Shown: piece after piece, positions 26,528 to 36,200 of the stretch
Layout of the letters: every line of letters starts with the position of its first letter
How positions within the stretch are numbered: the stretch's first letter is position 1
NCBI GenBank assembly: GCA_964655065.1
Contig: CAZZLC010000005.1
Span: forward strand, 139,206 to 203,205
DNA from: DRPG01 sp964655065
Lineage (GTDB): Bacteria; Myxococcota_A; UBA796; GCA-2862545
Length of the DNA: 64,000 nt
Direction of reading: 5' to 3'
Translations under genes and position numbers: made by a program
The notes under the pieces: generated by a model
What the model saw: only the letters and a program-made list of their open reading frames with translations
What the model was told of the DNA's origin: nothing
Database searches by the model: none

Positions 26528-28405
26528 ATGACGAGCATCGCGCTGGGCTGGCTCGCCTGCTCACCAGCCGGCCCGCCGGATGTCGCGGCGAAGGCTCGTG
26601 CGAAGGAGGCCGAGCTCGCGGCGCCGGTGGCCTACGGGCCGCCCGCGGATGGCCGCCTGCGGCCCACGGGGGGCTACCTCGAAGGGGGGACCTGGTGGAG
26701 CGTGTCCGCGACGGAGCCTCGCCAGGTCGGCGTCGACGTGGCGACCCTGCGCGCGGTGGGCACGCGCACTGGTCCAGCGGGGACCCGCGCTTGTGTCGCG
26801 ACGGGCCCCGAGGCGTTCGGTACCGTGTGTGTGGGGTTTCGGGGCGGGGCGTGGCGGGTCGACCGTGACGAGCCGGTCGACGGGATGCCCGACCGGGGCG
26901 GGCTCACCGACGTCGCGTGGACCGGAGAGGCGCTGCACGTCGTGGATGGGATCGGTGAGCAGCTGATCACGCTGAAGGCCGGCCGACCCGTCGAGACCCG
27001 CCCCCTGTGGCCAGGCGTGCGGCGCGTGCTCCCGGTCTCGGACGGTCGCCTCGTCGTGCTCGCCCGCCAGCCTCCGGTGGTCGCGGTGGTCGAGCCGACG
27101 GGCGCGGTACGCCCGCTCCGATCCGGCACTCCGGTTCGAGACGCAGTCGTGGACGAAGCCCGAGGGTTGGTGTGGACGGTCGGTCCCGCGCCGGGCCCGC
27201 TGCGGCGGCACCAGGGCTTCCTCGAAGGCCTCTACTCGACCGTCGAGGGCACGCCGCTCGACGGACCCCCCGACCGCCCCCGCCACGTCCTGGATCTTCG
27301 GGACAAGCGCCTGGTCGATGGCGTATCGCTCGCGCTGGTGGGCGACCGGCTCGCGGTCGCGGCGTCCGGCTCGGGTGCGGTGTGGCTGGTGCATCCCGAC
27401 ACCCACCACGACGTGGTCGTCGACGCGGGGCTCGGGCCCCGGGGGCTCGTGGTGGCCGGCGAGCGCGTGTTGGTCCCGGGTCGTCTCGACGATCGACTCG
27501 TCGCGATCGACGTGGACGCCACGCTACGCGAGCCCGTGGCCGCCGGTCGCGTCCGGGTCACCTCGGTCGCGCTCGGGCCGACGCCGGAGGCCCGCCATCC
27601 CGCCGCGATCGGGGAGCTCTTGTTCAGCCAACGGGCCCTCTGGTCCGACGACGTGCGAAACGACTTCACCTGCGAGAGCTGCCACTGGGAGGGACTCTCC
27701 GACCATCGGGTCCACCCTGGCTTCCTCGAGCAGCGACGGGAGACCACGCGGCCCGCCGTGGGGATGCGCGGGGTCGCCCCTGTGTTCTCGCCCATGCAGT
27801 CCGCGACGCTGACCGAAGCGGTCGAGGGCTTCGTGTCCACGCTCGACGTGCGGTACTGGACGCGCCCGGAGCGCGCGCCCGTGCTGGCTCCCGTAGTCGT
27901 CTCGGTGCCCGCGGCGGGGGGGCCCCTTCCGATCACCCTGTCGCCCGCGTCGGTCCGGGAGGCGCTGGTGGCCTGGTTGATGACCGCAGCGCCGGAGCCG
28001 GGGCCGCTGCGCCTGCCGGACGGAGGTCTGTCGGCGGAGGCGCGTCGGGGCCTCCACCTCTTCGAGCGGGACTGTGCGGGCTGCCACGAGCCGGTTCGGA
28101 ACCTGCGGACCCGGCAGCTCGTCAGCGACGTGACCGAGGCCCTGCGGTCGGGTCCCCTGGTCTTCGGAGCCCCCCTCTTCCAGCGGTCGGGCATCGAGCC
28201 CACGATGACGCCATCCGGCACGCGGATCTCCCCGCTCGTCGCCCTCTACCGGGGAGGGCCGTACTTCACCGACGGCTCGGCCCCGAGCCTTCGCGCGGTG
28301 GTGGACCGGAGCGACCCGACCGCGCGGCGGGTCCACGGCGCCTCCCGTCGCTACTACGGTCCCGCGGAGCGCGATGCGCTCGTGGCGTTCCTCTGGTCGC
28401 TCTGA
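26528..28405 (+). CDS. Beta-propeller / dihaem cytochrome c lipoprotein
   Basis: 625 aa. The ATG at 26528 has GGAGG upstream and begins a signal peptide with the lipobox-like GWLAC. Residues about 60-360 look like a beta-propeller (LWPGVRRVLPVSDGRLVVLA, GLVVAGERVLVPGRLDDRLV). The C-terminal part has two haem c sites, CESCH (382-386) and CAGCH (516-520), as in the cytochrome c peroxidase/MauG superfamily. It is probably an outer-membrane or periplasmic redox protein. Redox partner and substrate are unknown. It is convergent with the Fn3 lipoprotein gene, 3 bp away. Confidence 0.8.
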   Translation: MTSIALGWLACSPAGPPDVAAKARAKEAELAAPVAYGPPADGRLRPTGGYLEGGTWWSVSATEPRQVGVDVATLRAVGTRTGPAGTRACVATGPEAFGTVCVGFRGGAWRVDRDEPVDGMPDRGGLTDVAWTGEALHVVDGIGEQLITLKAGRPVETRPLWPGVRRVLPVSDGRLVVLARQPPVVAVVEPTGAVRPLRSGTPVRDAVVDEARGLVWTVGPAPGPLRRHQGFLEGLYSTVEGTPLDGPPDRPRHVLDLRDKRLVDGVSLALVGDRLAVAASGSGAVWLVHPDTHHDVVVDAGLGPRGLVVAGERVLVPGRLDDRLVAIDVDATLREPVAAGRVRVTSVALGPTPEARHPAAIGELLFSQRALWSDDVRNDFTCESCHWEGLSDHRVHPGFLEQRRETTRPAVGMRGVAPVFSPMQSATLTEAVEGFVSTLDVRYWTRPERAPVLAPVVVSVPAAGGPLPITLSPASVREALVAWLMTAAPEPGPLRLPDGGLSAEARRGLHLFERDCAGCHEPVRNLRTRQLVSDVTEALRSGPLVFGAPLFQRSGIEPTMTPSGTRISPLVALYRGGPYFTDGSAPSLRAVVDRSDPTARRVHGASRRYYGPAERDALVAFLWSL

Positions 28406-28408
28406 CGC

Positions 28409-29788
28409 CTACCAGTAGTCTTCGAGGGTGCGGGCCTCGGCCTGGTTCGAGAAGCTCGCATTGTCCCCGTCGTCGACGACCCGCAGCACGAAGCAGTAGG
28501 ACACGCCCTGGACCAGGCCGGTCACCGTCTTGGCCTGCTTCGTCCCCGCGGGGAGCGGGTCCGGCACGGACTCGAACACCGTGCCCGACGTGAACCGGAT
28601 GCCGTCGTGCTCCGGGCACTCGCCGGACGCGTAGCGCAGCTCGTAGAAGTCTGCCGTGCCGCTGGTCCCGTCGTCGCCCACCGCGGTCCAGTTCACGCGG
28701 AGCGACGAGGGCAGCACGTTGTCGAGCGCGATGGTCGGGGCGGCAGGCGGCATCGCGTCGTCGTTGGCCGAGGTGACGAAGTCGACGAAGGTGACCGCCG
28801 ACCGGTTGGGGACCTCGTCGAAGGCGGCGACTCCGAAGCAGTGCGGTGTGGCCTCGCTCAGGCCGGTGAGCGTGAGGCTCGAGGTCGCACCGGCCCCGCG
28901 CGGCAGGGGCTCTCCGACGGCGTGGATGCCCTCGTCGAAGAGGAACGGGCACGCGGCCTCGACGAAGCGGACGTCGTAGCTCGAGGCCACCCCGAGGTCG
29001 CCGTCGTCGCCGGACTCCGCCCACTCGAGCGTGACCGTGTCGTAGCGGTCGGAGGTGGCGACGAGGTTGGCGACCGGCGAGGGCGGCACGCCGTCGGCCT
29101 CCAGGCCGGTGGTGAAGGTGGTCTCGACGAGCTCGGTCAGCGACCGTCCGTCGAGGTCTCGGACCCCGTCACCGATCCGGAGCGTGTAGGTCGTCTCGGG
29201 CTCGAGGACGCTCCGGGAGCGCGTCGAGAAGGTGAGTCCGTCGTCGGTCTCGAGCTCGCCGAGCTCCTCGCACGACGCGAATCCGTCGGACGACAGCTGG
29301 AGCGCACCGGAGCAGCCGTCACCGGTCGCGATGGTGGCGAGGTCGAGGTCCTGGTCGAACGTCACCGCGAGCGAGGTGTTGCGGGCGACGTCGTCGCGAC
29401 CGTCGGCCGGGCGCGTCGCGACGACCTCCGGCGGGGTGAGCGACTGGGGATCGAGGAGCGGAGGTGCGTCGGGGAGCACGAGGAGAGTGTGGGCCGCCTC
29501 GAGGGTGAGGTCGACCGTGCCCTCGCCGCAGTCGCCGCCGCAGTCCACGTCGATGCCCTCGAGCAGGGAGAGCTCGAGCTCGCGAAAGGGCGTCGCCGTG
29601 CCCGGGAGCAGGCGCTCGAACACCACGGGCTCGTCCACGGCCGGGGTCAGGGTGACGTCGAGGGTGGTGTCGGCGCCGTTCGCGACGGACACCAGGGACT
29701 TCAGGTAGGTCGGCGCCGTGAGCGAGAACGGCGACGAGCCCTCCCCCCCGCAGGCGACGAACCCCAGGACCAACGCGAGCCGTGTCAT
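28409..29788 (-). CDS. Surface lipoprotein with SbsA-type Ig and fibronectin type III domains
   Basis: 459 aa. A signal peptide ends in LGFVAC. About residues 110-220 form a bacterial Ig-like domain of the SbsA type (VVATRPADGRDDVARNTSLA then TYTLRIGDGVRDLDGRSL). Two Fn3-like domains follow, starting at PPSPVANLVATSDRYDTVTL and PAAPTIALDNVLPSSLRVNW. It is likely a cell-surface structural or adhesive protein. GGAG precedes the ATG. It is divergent from the transaldolase gene. Confidence 0.8.
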   Translation of the reverse strand: MTRLALVLGFVACGGEGSSPFSLTAPTYLKSLVSVANGADTTLDVTLTPAVDEPVVFERLLPGTATPFRELELSLLEGIDVDCGGDCGEGTVDLTLEAAHTLLVLPDAPPLLDPQSLTPPEVVATRPADGRDDVARNTSLAVTFDQDLDLATIATGDGCSGALQLSSDGFASCEELGELETDDGLTFSTRSRSVLEPETTYTLRIGDGVRDLDGRSLTELVETTFTTGLEADGVPPSPVANLVATSDRYDTVTLEWAESGDDGDLGVASSYDVRFVEAACPFLFDEGIHAVGEPLPRGAGATSSLTLTGLSEATPHCFGVAAFDEVPNRSAVTFVDFVTSANDDAMPPAAPTIALDNVLPSSLRVNWTAVGDDGTSGTADFYELRYASGECPEHDGIRFTSGTVFESVPDPLPAGTKQAKTVTGLVQGVSYCFVLRVVDDGDNASFSNQAEARTLEDYW

Positions 29789-29880
29789 GGGAACTCCGTT
29801 GCTCGCGGCGTAACGCCAGTCGGAAGTTACCGTCTCTGCGAAGCCGAACCTTTCACCAGAACGTGCCCGAGGACAGTCCC

Positions 29881-30852
29881 ATGCCTTCGATCCTCCAGCA
29901 ACTCCGTGAGATGACGGTCGTCGTCGCCGACACCGGCGACATCAACGCCATCCGGGAGCGTCAGCCCCAGGACGCCACGACCAACCCGAGTCTGGTCACC
30001 GCGGCCGCCCAGATGGACGAATATGCCGATCTGGTCGACGGGGTCCTCGCCAAGACTCGCGACGAGGTGGGGCCCGAGGCCACGGTGACCGCCGCCGTGG
30101 ACCGTCTGGCCATCGAGTTCGGCCGGCGCATCCTCGACATCATCCCCGGGCGGGTCTCCACCGAGGTCGACGCGCGCCTCTCCTACGACACCGACGCCAC
30201 GGTCGCCAAGGCTCGGGAGATCATCGGGCTCTACGACGGCATCGGCGTCGACAAGGAGCGGGTGCTGATCAAGATCGCGTCCACCTGGGAGGGGATCCGG
30301 GCGGCCGAGATCCTCGAGAAGGAAGGCATTCACTGCAACCTCACCCTGCTGTTCGGCATTCACCAAGCGGTGGCCTGCGCCGAGGCTGGCGTGACGCTGA
30401 TCTCGCCGTTCGTGGGCCGCATCCTCGACTGGCACAAGGCGGCCACCGGGCGTGACCACTTCCCGCCCGAGGAGGACCCGGGCGTGATCTCGGTGACGGG
30501 CATCTACCAGTACTTCAAGAAGTTCGGCTACGCGACGGAGGTGATGGGGGCGAGCTTCCGCAACACGGGCGAGATCATCGAGCTCGCGGGCTGCGACCTG
30601 CTCACCATCTCCCCGAAGCTCCTCGTGGAGCTCGACGCGATGGAGGGCGAGCTCGTCCGCAAGCTCGAGCCCGAAGGTCCGAAGGCGATGGACATCGAGC
30701 GGATCGCGAGCGACGAGACGACCTTCCGTGCGATGCACGCCCAGGACCCGATGGCGACCGACAAGCTGGCCGAGGGTATCGACGGCTTCAGCAAGGCCTT
30801 CGAGAAGCTCGAGGGGCTGCTCGCCGCGCGCCTCGAGGCGCTCGGCAAGTAG
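29881..30852 (+). CDS. tal: Transaldolase (TalB type)
   Basis: 323 aa. Begins SILQQLREMTVVVADTGD and includes the family signature DATTNPSLV. The Schiff-base lysine is Lys131 in RVLIKIASTWEGIRAA, aligning with Lys132 of E. coli TalB. It transfers dihydroxyacetone units between sugar phosphates in the non-oxidative pentose phosphate pathway, in the cytoplasm. GAGGA precedes the ATG at 29881; further upstream in-frame sequence is not conserved. A GC-rich hairpin follows the stop. Confidence 0.95.
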   Translation: MPSILQQLREMTVVVADTGDINAIRERQPQDATTNPSLVTAAAQMDEYADLVDGVLAKTRDEVGPEATVTAAVDRLAIEFGRRILDIIPGRVSTEVDARLSYDTDATVAKAREIIGLYDGIGVDKERVLIKIASTWEGIRAAEILEKEGIHCNLTLLFGIHQAVACAEAGVTLISPFVGRILDWHKAATGRDHFPPEEDPGVISVTGIYQYFKKFGYATEVMGASFRNTGEIIELAGCDLLTISPKLLVELDAMEGELVRKLEPEGPKAMDIERIASDETTFRAMHAQDPMATDKLAEGIDGFSKAFEKLEGLLAARLEALGK

Positions 30853-30854
30853 CC

Positions 30855-30872
30855 GGCTCCTGCGCTGGAGCC
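30855..30872 (+). terminator. Possible terminator hairpin after transaldolase
   Basis: GGCTCC at 30855-30860 pairs with GGAGCC at 30867-30872 around a 6-nt loop, 2 bp after the transaldolase stop. It is followed by TCGCCCTTT rather than a clean T-run, so termination is plausible but unproven. Confidence 0.35.
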
Positions 30873-30913
30873 TCGCCCTTTCCTGCCGATGGCGGAGAGA
30901 GTGCGGAGGCTCC

Positions 30914-31975
30914 GTGGACGCCTGGCAACAACTGATCGACGCGCTGCCCGAGATCGAGGTCGCCGATGCGCTCGACATCTGTCACGACCTGACCTTCGGG
31001 CCGGGCGAGGTCATCATGTCGCCCGGCGTTCGCGACCCTGCGCTGACCTACGTGCTGTCGGGCGAGGTCGAGGTCCGGCGCGGGGGAGTGCAGCTCGCGG
31101 TGTGCGGACCCGGGCAGATCCTGGGTGAGATGGGGATGTTCCGCGACGCGCCGCGCATGGCCCAGGTGGGGACGACAATGCCCACCCGCGCGCTCGTGCT
31201 CACGCGAGCCGGCTACGACGCGCTCGTCGAGGCGAACAACCCCGTGGTGTTCCGGCTGGAGCGTCAGGCCCTCGAGCAGCTGGGGCAGCGCCTGCGGCGC
31301 CTGGACCGTTTCCTGTCCACCCAGGTCGAGGGCGAGGCGGATCCCTGGCTCCCGCCCCCTCGCGACTTCTTCGGCCGGGTGCGCGACCTCCTCTTCGGGG
31401 AACCCCTCCCCCAGCGTCCCACCCTCCCGTCGCGGTCCGTGGACCGCATCGCGGTGGTGGAGACGAGCCACCTGTTCCGCGGCGAGCGGTACGCGCTCGT
31501 GCAGGGCATCGCGGAGCTGCTCGAGCCGCGGCGGTTCGCGGCGGGGGAGATCCTCTGCGGGCAGGGGCAGCCCGGGGGTCCCCTCCACCTGATCGCCCAC
31601 GGGGAGGGGAGGGTCGTCGTGCACGTCGCGCGGGGCCGCATCCACCAGCTCGGGACGGTGGGCCCGGGCGCCTGTGTGGGCATGACCGCGCTGGTCGACG
31701 GCCGGCCGCGCATGGCGTCGGTGGTGGCCACCGAGCAGGTCGACACGCTGGCCCTGCGCCGCGATCGCTACACCACGCTGACGGGACGCGACGGTCAGAT
31801 CCCGTCCGCGCTGCGTCGGGCGGTGATCCGGGCGTTCGCAGACCAGGTCGAGGAGGCAGGGGCCGCTCTGGTCGCGATCGCCCGCGGCGACCTCCCCGGA
31901 GCGGTCTCGGCGGTGGCCACCGAGATCTACGGCTCGGCGGCGGAGGTGGCCACCGAACAGGACGAGCTCGCCTAA
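30914..31975 (+). CDS. Protein with two cyclic-nucleotide-binding-like domains
   Basis: 353 aa from GTG 30914 (GGAGG 4 nt upstream). Two cNMP-binding beta-barrels are seen. The first (about 20-125) has FGPGEVIMSPG, YVLSGEVEV and GQILGEMGMFRDAPRMAQV. The second (about 190-310) has FAAGEILCGQGQPGG, LIAHGEGRVVV and VGMTALVDGRPRMASVVA. There is no clear C-terminal winged helix, so it is unlikely to be a CRP-type regulator. It lies 69 bp upstream of the TIR-GspG gene on the same strand and could be co-transcribed with it. Confidence 0.8.
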   Translation: MDAWQQLIDALPEIEVADALDICHDLTFGPGEVIMSPGVRDPALTYVLSGEVEVRRGGVQLAVCGPGQILGEMGMFRDAPRMAQVGTTMPTRALVLTRAGYDALVEANNPVVFRLERQALEQLGQRLRRLDRFLSTQVEGEADPWLPPPRDFFGRVRDLLFGEPLPQRPTLPSRSVDRIAVVETSHLFRGERYALVQGIAELLEPRRFAAGEILCGQGQPGGPLHLIAHGEGRVVVHVARGRIHQLGTVGPGACVGMTALVDGRPRMASVVATEQVDTLALRRDRYTTLTGRDGQIPSALRRAVIRAFADQVEEAGAALVAIARGDLPGAVSAVATEIYGSAAEVATEQDELA

Positions 31976-32044
31976 GACGCTGCTCGTGGGCCGAGCTGCG
32001 TCGCGACTGACCCGACGCGTGGTATCACCTCCGAGCGAGGCACC

Positions 32045-33262
32045 ATGAATCCGGTCTTCGTCTTCAGTCACGCCGGGTCGGACGGCGAGGGCCGTCTCGG
32101 CAGGCCGCTCGCGCAGTTGTTCCTCGACCTGCAGGAGGCCGTGCGGGAGCAGCTCGCGCGCGACACGGCCATCGGCGTGGGATTCCACGACCCGGAGCTC
32201 CCGTGGCACCCCGGTGTGGCGAGGGCGACCGCGCGCTGCCGAGTGCACGTGATGGTGCTCTCGCGGGCGTTCGTGGCGTCGGTGGACTGCGGGCGGCGGC
32301 TGACCCTGGCCCGGCTGCGGGAGTCCAGTGGCGGCGGGGAGCTGGTGCTGCCCCTGCGGCTCGACGCCACTCCGGTCGAGGGGACGGGCGGCGCCCCGCG
32401 GGTGGACGGGATCTTGCGCCGCGTGGCGCGTCGACCCGAGCACCCGGCCTACCGCGAGCTGGTGGCCGAGGTGGCGGGGCAGGTGGCGCGCATCGCGGGG
32501 ACGCGGGGGGCGCCGGCGCTCCTGCCGATCCCGGAGACGCTCGAGGGGGTGGCGAGCGCGTTCGGGGCCCCGTCGTCACCGCGGCCGCGTCGTGCGGCGG
32601 CCGTATCGCCCGGCCTCGGTCAGCAGGTGGACCGGGTGCCGGTCTCGGTGATGCTGGGGCTGGGGCTCTTGCTCGGAGGCGCGGTCGGGGCGGCGGTCTG
32701 GTCGACGGGCGGGGCCGTCGGCACGACGGTGGGACTCGCGAGCACCGCGCTCCTCGCGGGCGCGGCGCTCACCGGACGCCCGCTGCCGGTCGAGCACAGT
32801 GGCTTCGAGGCGGGGGTCCGACGACTGCTGGTCGGCCTCGGGGTGCTCGCGGGGGCCGGGCTCGTCCTGGGCTACGTCCTGCTCCAGGAGCCGATCGATG
32901 CGCAGAGCCCCGAGCGGCGGACGAGGCAAGCGATGGTCGAGATCGACGAACGGGTGCAGTCGAGCTTGGCGCAGGACGGGGCTCGACTGCCGTCGGGTCG
33001 GCAGGACCTGCCGCTCCTGGTGGGCTCCGACGTGCGCACCACCGACGGCTGGGGCAACGAGCTGGTCTTCGTGGTCCCGGGGCCCGATGGCCTTCCCTAC
33101 GACATCGTGTCGCTCGGGGCCGACGGCCGGCAGGGCGGGACCGGCGAGGCGGCCGACATCCGCTACAGCGACGAGCCCTCGTTCCGGGAGCGCGCGGGCC
33201 GAGCCGAGCCGCAGCAGCTGAACTCCCGCGGCCCGGCGCAGCTGGAGCAGGCGGCGGAGTAG
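32045..33262 (+). CDS. TIR-like domain / three membrane helices / GspG-like pseudopilin domain fusion
   Basis: 405 aa. Residues 1-150 resemble the TIR-like domain of the FxsC type: PVFVFSHAGSDGEGRL, IGVGFHDPEL, CRVHVMVLSRAFVASVDCGR. The NADase catalytic Glu expected after the Cys-Gly is replaced (CGRRL, residues 82-86), so the domain is probably not an active NADase. Three membrane helices follow (about 199-218, 225-242, 260-281). Residues 292-373 match the C-terminal domain of type II secretion major pseudopilins: DGWGNELVFVVPG (334-346) and DIVSLGADGRQGG (353-365). I know of no described protein with this order. It converges, 4 bp apart, on the MoxR/vWA/TIR operon. Confidence 0.75.
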   Translation: MNPVFVFSHAGSDGEGRLGRPLAQLFLDLQEAVREQLARDTAIGVGFHDPELPWHPGVARATARCRVHVMVLSRAFVASVDCGRRLTLARLRESSGGGELVLPLRLDATPVEGTGGAPRVDGILRRVARRPEHPAYRELVAEVAGQVARIAGTRGAPALLPIPETLEGVASAFGAPSSPRPRRAAAVSPGLGQQVDRVPVSVMLGLGLLLGGAVGAAVWSTGGAVGTTVGLASTALLAGAALTGRPLPVEHSGFEAGVRRLLVGLGVLAGAGLVLGYVLLQEPIDAQSPERRTRQAMVEIDERVQSSLAQDGARLPSGRQDLPLLVGSDVRTTDGWGNELVFVVPGPDGLPYDIVSLGADGRQGGTGEAADIRYSDEPSFRERAGRAEPQQLNSRGPAQLEQAAE

Positions 33263-33266
33263 CCAC

Positions 33267-36200
33267 TCACTCCCTGCCGGCGGCTCGCGCTCGGGCGATG
33301 TCGAGGGCCCGACGGGCTTCCGCGTCGAGCGCCCCCTGCGTCTCGAGCTGATGGAGCGTACTGTACACGGTGGACCAGCTCATTCCCGACTCGGGGATCT
33401 CGGCGAGGTCCCACTGCGCCCTCCACAGCTCTCGCTGCCACGCGGGCGACGAAGAGGGATCGGCCGCGGCGAGTCGCTCCACGATGGCGAGCCGCTCCCG
33501 GTAGGACTCGAGGGCAGCACCTCGCTGGCCCTGCGCCAGCTGAACGCCGCCGAGGCGCTCGTGGGCGACGGAGAGGTCGCGCAGCCACTGGGCGTTGTAC
33601 GGTTCCTGGGTCGTCAGGCGGACGATGGTGGCGAGGCCTTCGTCGTAGGCCTCGCGAGCCGCTTTCGGCTCCTCTCGGGCAACGAGCACGTCGCCGAGGT
33701 GGGTGTAGGCCACGAACACGTTGCGGAGCTGGTCGGGGCTCGTCCGACCCGCGCTGCCGCCGAAGACGTTCGTGGCTCGTCGGTAGGTGGCCTCGGCGTC
33801 CTCCAGCCTGCCCAGGGCGACCTCCGCGCTGCCGGCACTCACGAGCGCCGCGAGGAGGTCGTCCCGGTTCCCGAGCTTCTCGGCGATGACCACGCTCTGT
33901 CGGAAGTTGACCGCCGCCTCCTTGAACTGGCCCTGGCTGGTCGCCAGGTAGCCGAGCTTGGTGGATGCGGTGTAGAGCTGGCGCTCGTCCCCGGTCTTCC
34001 GCGCGATCGCGAGGCCTCGTCGGTACGACTTGCCGGCGTCGTCGAGCCTGCCCAGCAGCCGCTGCACGTCTCCGGCCTTGGCCACGATGCGAAAGAGGAC
34101 GGGCAGGTCGTCGACGCGCGCCGCCGCGTCGACCCCTCGCTCGTAGGCGGTCAGGGCGTCCTCGAGCTGGCCGCGCGCCTGCTGCTCGTCGCCGACGCGC
34201 TCGTGGGCGAGGGCGAGCTCGATCCCCGACGACGGGTCTGCCGGGGTCTCGGCCGCCTGGCGCTCGAGCGCGTCGACGGACCGCTGGAGCGCGACGAGAG
34301 CATCGTCGGACACTCCTGCGCCCTGCTCGTCGTCGCACGACAGGGTGACCACCGGCTCGTCCCCGATCTCCACGGCTCGCATCTCGAGCAACCGGAACCC
34401 GGCGGGGCCCCGGTACTTGACGGGCGTGTCGCCGACCCAGAGGCGGCCCGACTCGGTCGCCTCGGCCGAGTACCGGAACTCCTCGCCTTCGAGGACCACC
34501 ACGCCGGGCCCCATCTCCAGCGGCGAGAGGGCGACGCCCGGTTCGAGCCGACGCTCCGCGGTCCGGCGCGAGCCCTCCTGCCGCCAGTCGAGGAAGAACG
34601 TGACCGGCTCGTCGCAGCGGTTGACCACCGTCAGGCTCGGCCCTGTCGGGCGGGCGGAGAGGGTCGTCGAGACCCTGGACGTCGAGGCCGTGGTGTCGCC
34701 ACCGAACCCGACGAGGTCGCCGTCGCCGGTCCGGCTGATCCGCAGGGGTTCGGGTCGCTGGTAGCCCCGCACCCCGAAGCGGGGGTCGGCGGACGGCGGC
34801 TCGACGGAGTCGAGATCACCGACGTCGGTGTCCCTGGTGGCCGGGAGGTCGACGAGCTCCTCGACGAAGGCAGGCCAGGACGTGATCCGGTACGCGTCGG
34901 CCGAGCGCTCGGTGGTGGCCAGCATCCCCTGGATGTTCCGCGTCCCGTCGCGTGGCGCGAAGGTGAGGCCGGCGGGCCACTCGACCACCTCCCGGACCTC
35001 GACGGCGGAGCCCGTGCCGAGTAGCGCATACGCTGCATCGGCCCGCTCTTCGTCGGTGCCGCCCTGGAGGAGGACGTAGCTCCCCAGTCTTCCCTCGGGA
35101 AGCGGTGCCGCCACGCCGGCGCGCGTGCACCGCCAGATGCGCTCGGTGGCGGTGCCGACGAGGCAAGGCGCGCGGGAGACCTCCTCGAGGGTGACCTCGT
35201 AGACGCCGCCGGGGAGCGCGGACGCCCACGCGAGGCCGTCTCCGGTCCCCGCGGCGCAGGTGGTGGCGCTGCAGCTCGACCACGCGCCGTCGGGGGTGAA
35301 GCGAATCGTGGGCTCCACGTCGACCGCGGGCTCGGAGAACACCGCGACGGCGCCGCTGAACAGCGCGAGGCCCGCGAGGGTGGCCAGCGCGAGGACCCGC
35401 CGACCGGGGGGGCGCGTCCGGGCGGCCGTCGCCCCGAAGGCCGACTCGAGCCCGAGCTCCCGCAGCCACGCGAGCGCCACGGCGTCGATCTCCGTCGAGC
35501 GCCAGGGAAGCACGAACGCTTGGCCCCCGAGGTTCGCCGCGCGGTCCGCCGGCACCATCCGCTGGAGCTCGGAGCGCACCCGCTCGCGTTGGGACTCGTC
35601 GGCCGCACAGGCGGTCCGGAGCTGCCAGGCGGCGTCCTCGGGGTCCTGCCACACCGCGAGGAGCAGGCGCGTGATGCGCCCCCGAGCCCCCTCCTCGTCG
35701 ACGATCTCGTCCCAGGCGTCGAGGGCACGGTACAAGAGGTCGGAGCTGCCCTCGGGCCACCGATCGTAGCCGGTGGTGCGGCGAAGCCAGTCCACGCGCT
35801 CGATCCGCTCGCCGATGCCGTAGTGGATGCCCTGCCCGCGACTCCGCGGACGCAGCTCCCGCCAGTCGAGGGCGCCCACCCGCAGCCCCAGTCGATGACG
35901 GAGCTCCAGCGCCTCGCGCAGCGAGACCGCACCCGGGAACAGCGCGAGCACCGCGGCCCAGCGGTCGAGGTCCTGCAGCTGGGCCCCCCGCCGCTTGGGA
36001 GGTCCGGCGCCGATCGCCTCGGTGACCTGCTCGGGAGCGAGCACCTCGAGGCCGTGCGGGGCGAGCTCGTCACGGAGCACGTCGTGGGCCTCGGCGTCGA
36101 AGCACACCACGCGGACGTGACGCCAGGTGCCGAGCTCCCGCGCGACGCGCAGCGCCTCGTCGCGACTGGGACCGCGCAGTTGCTGCACCCAGCCGACGCC

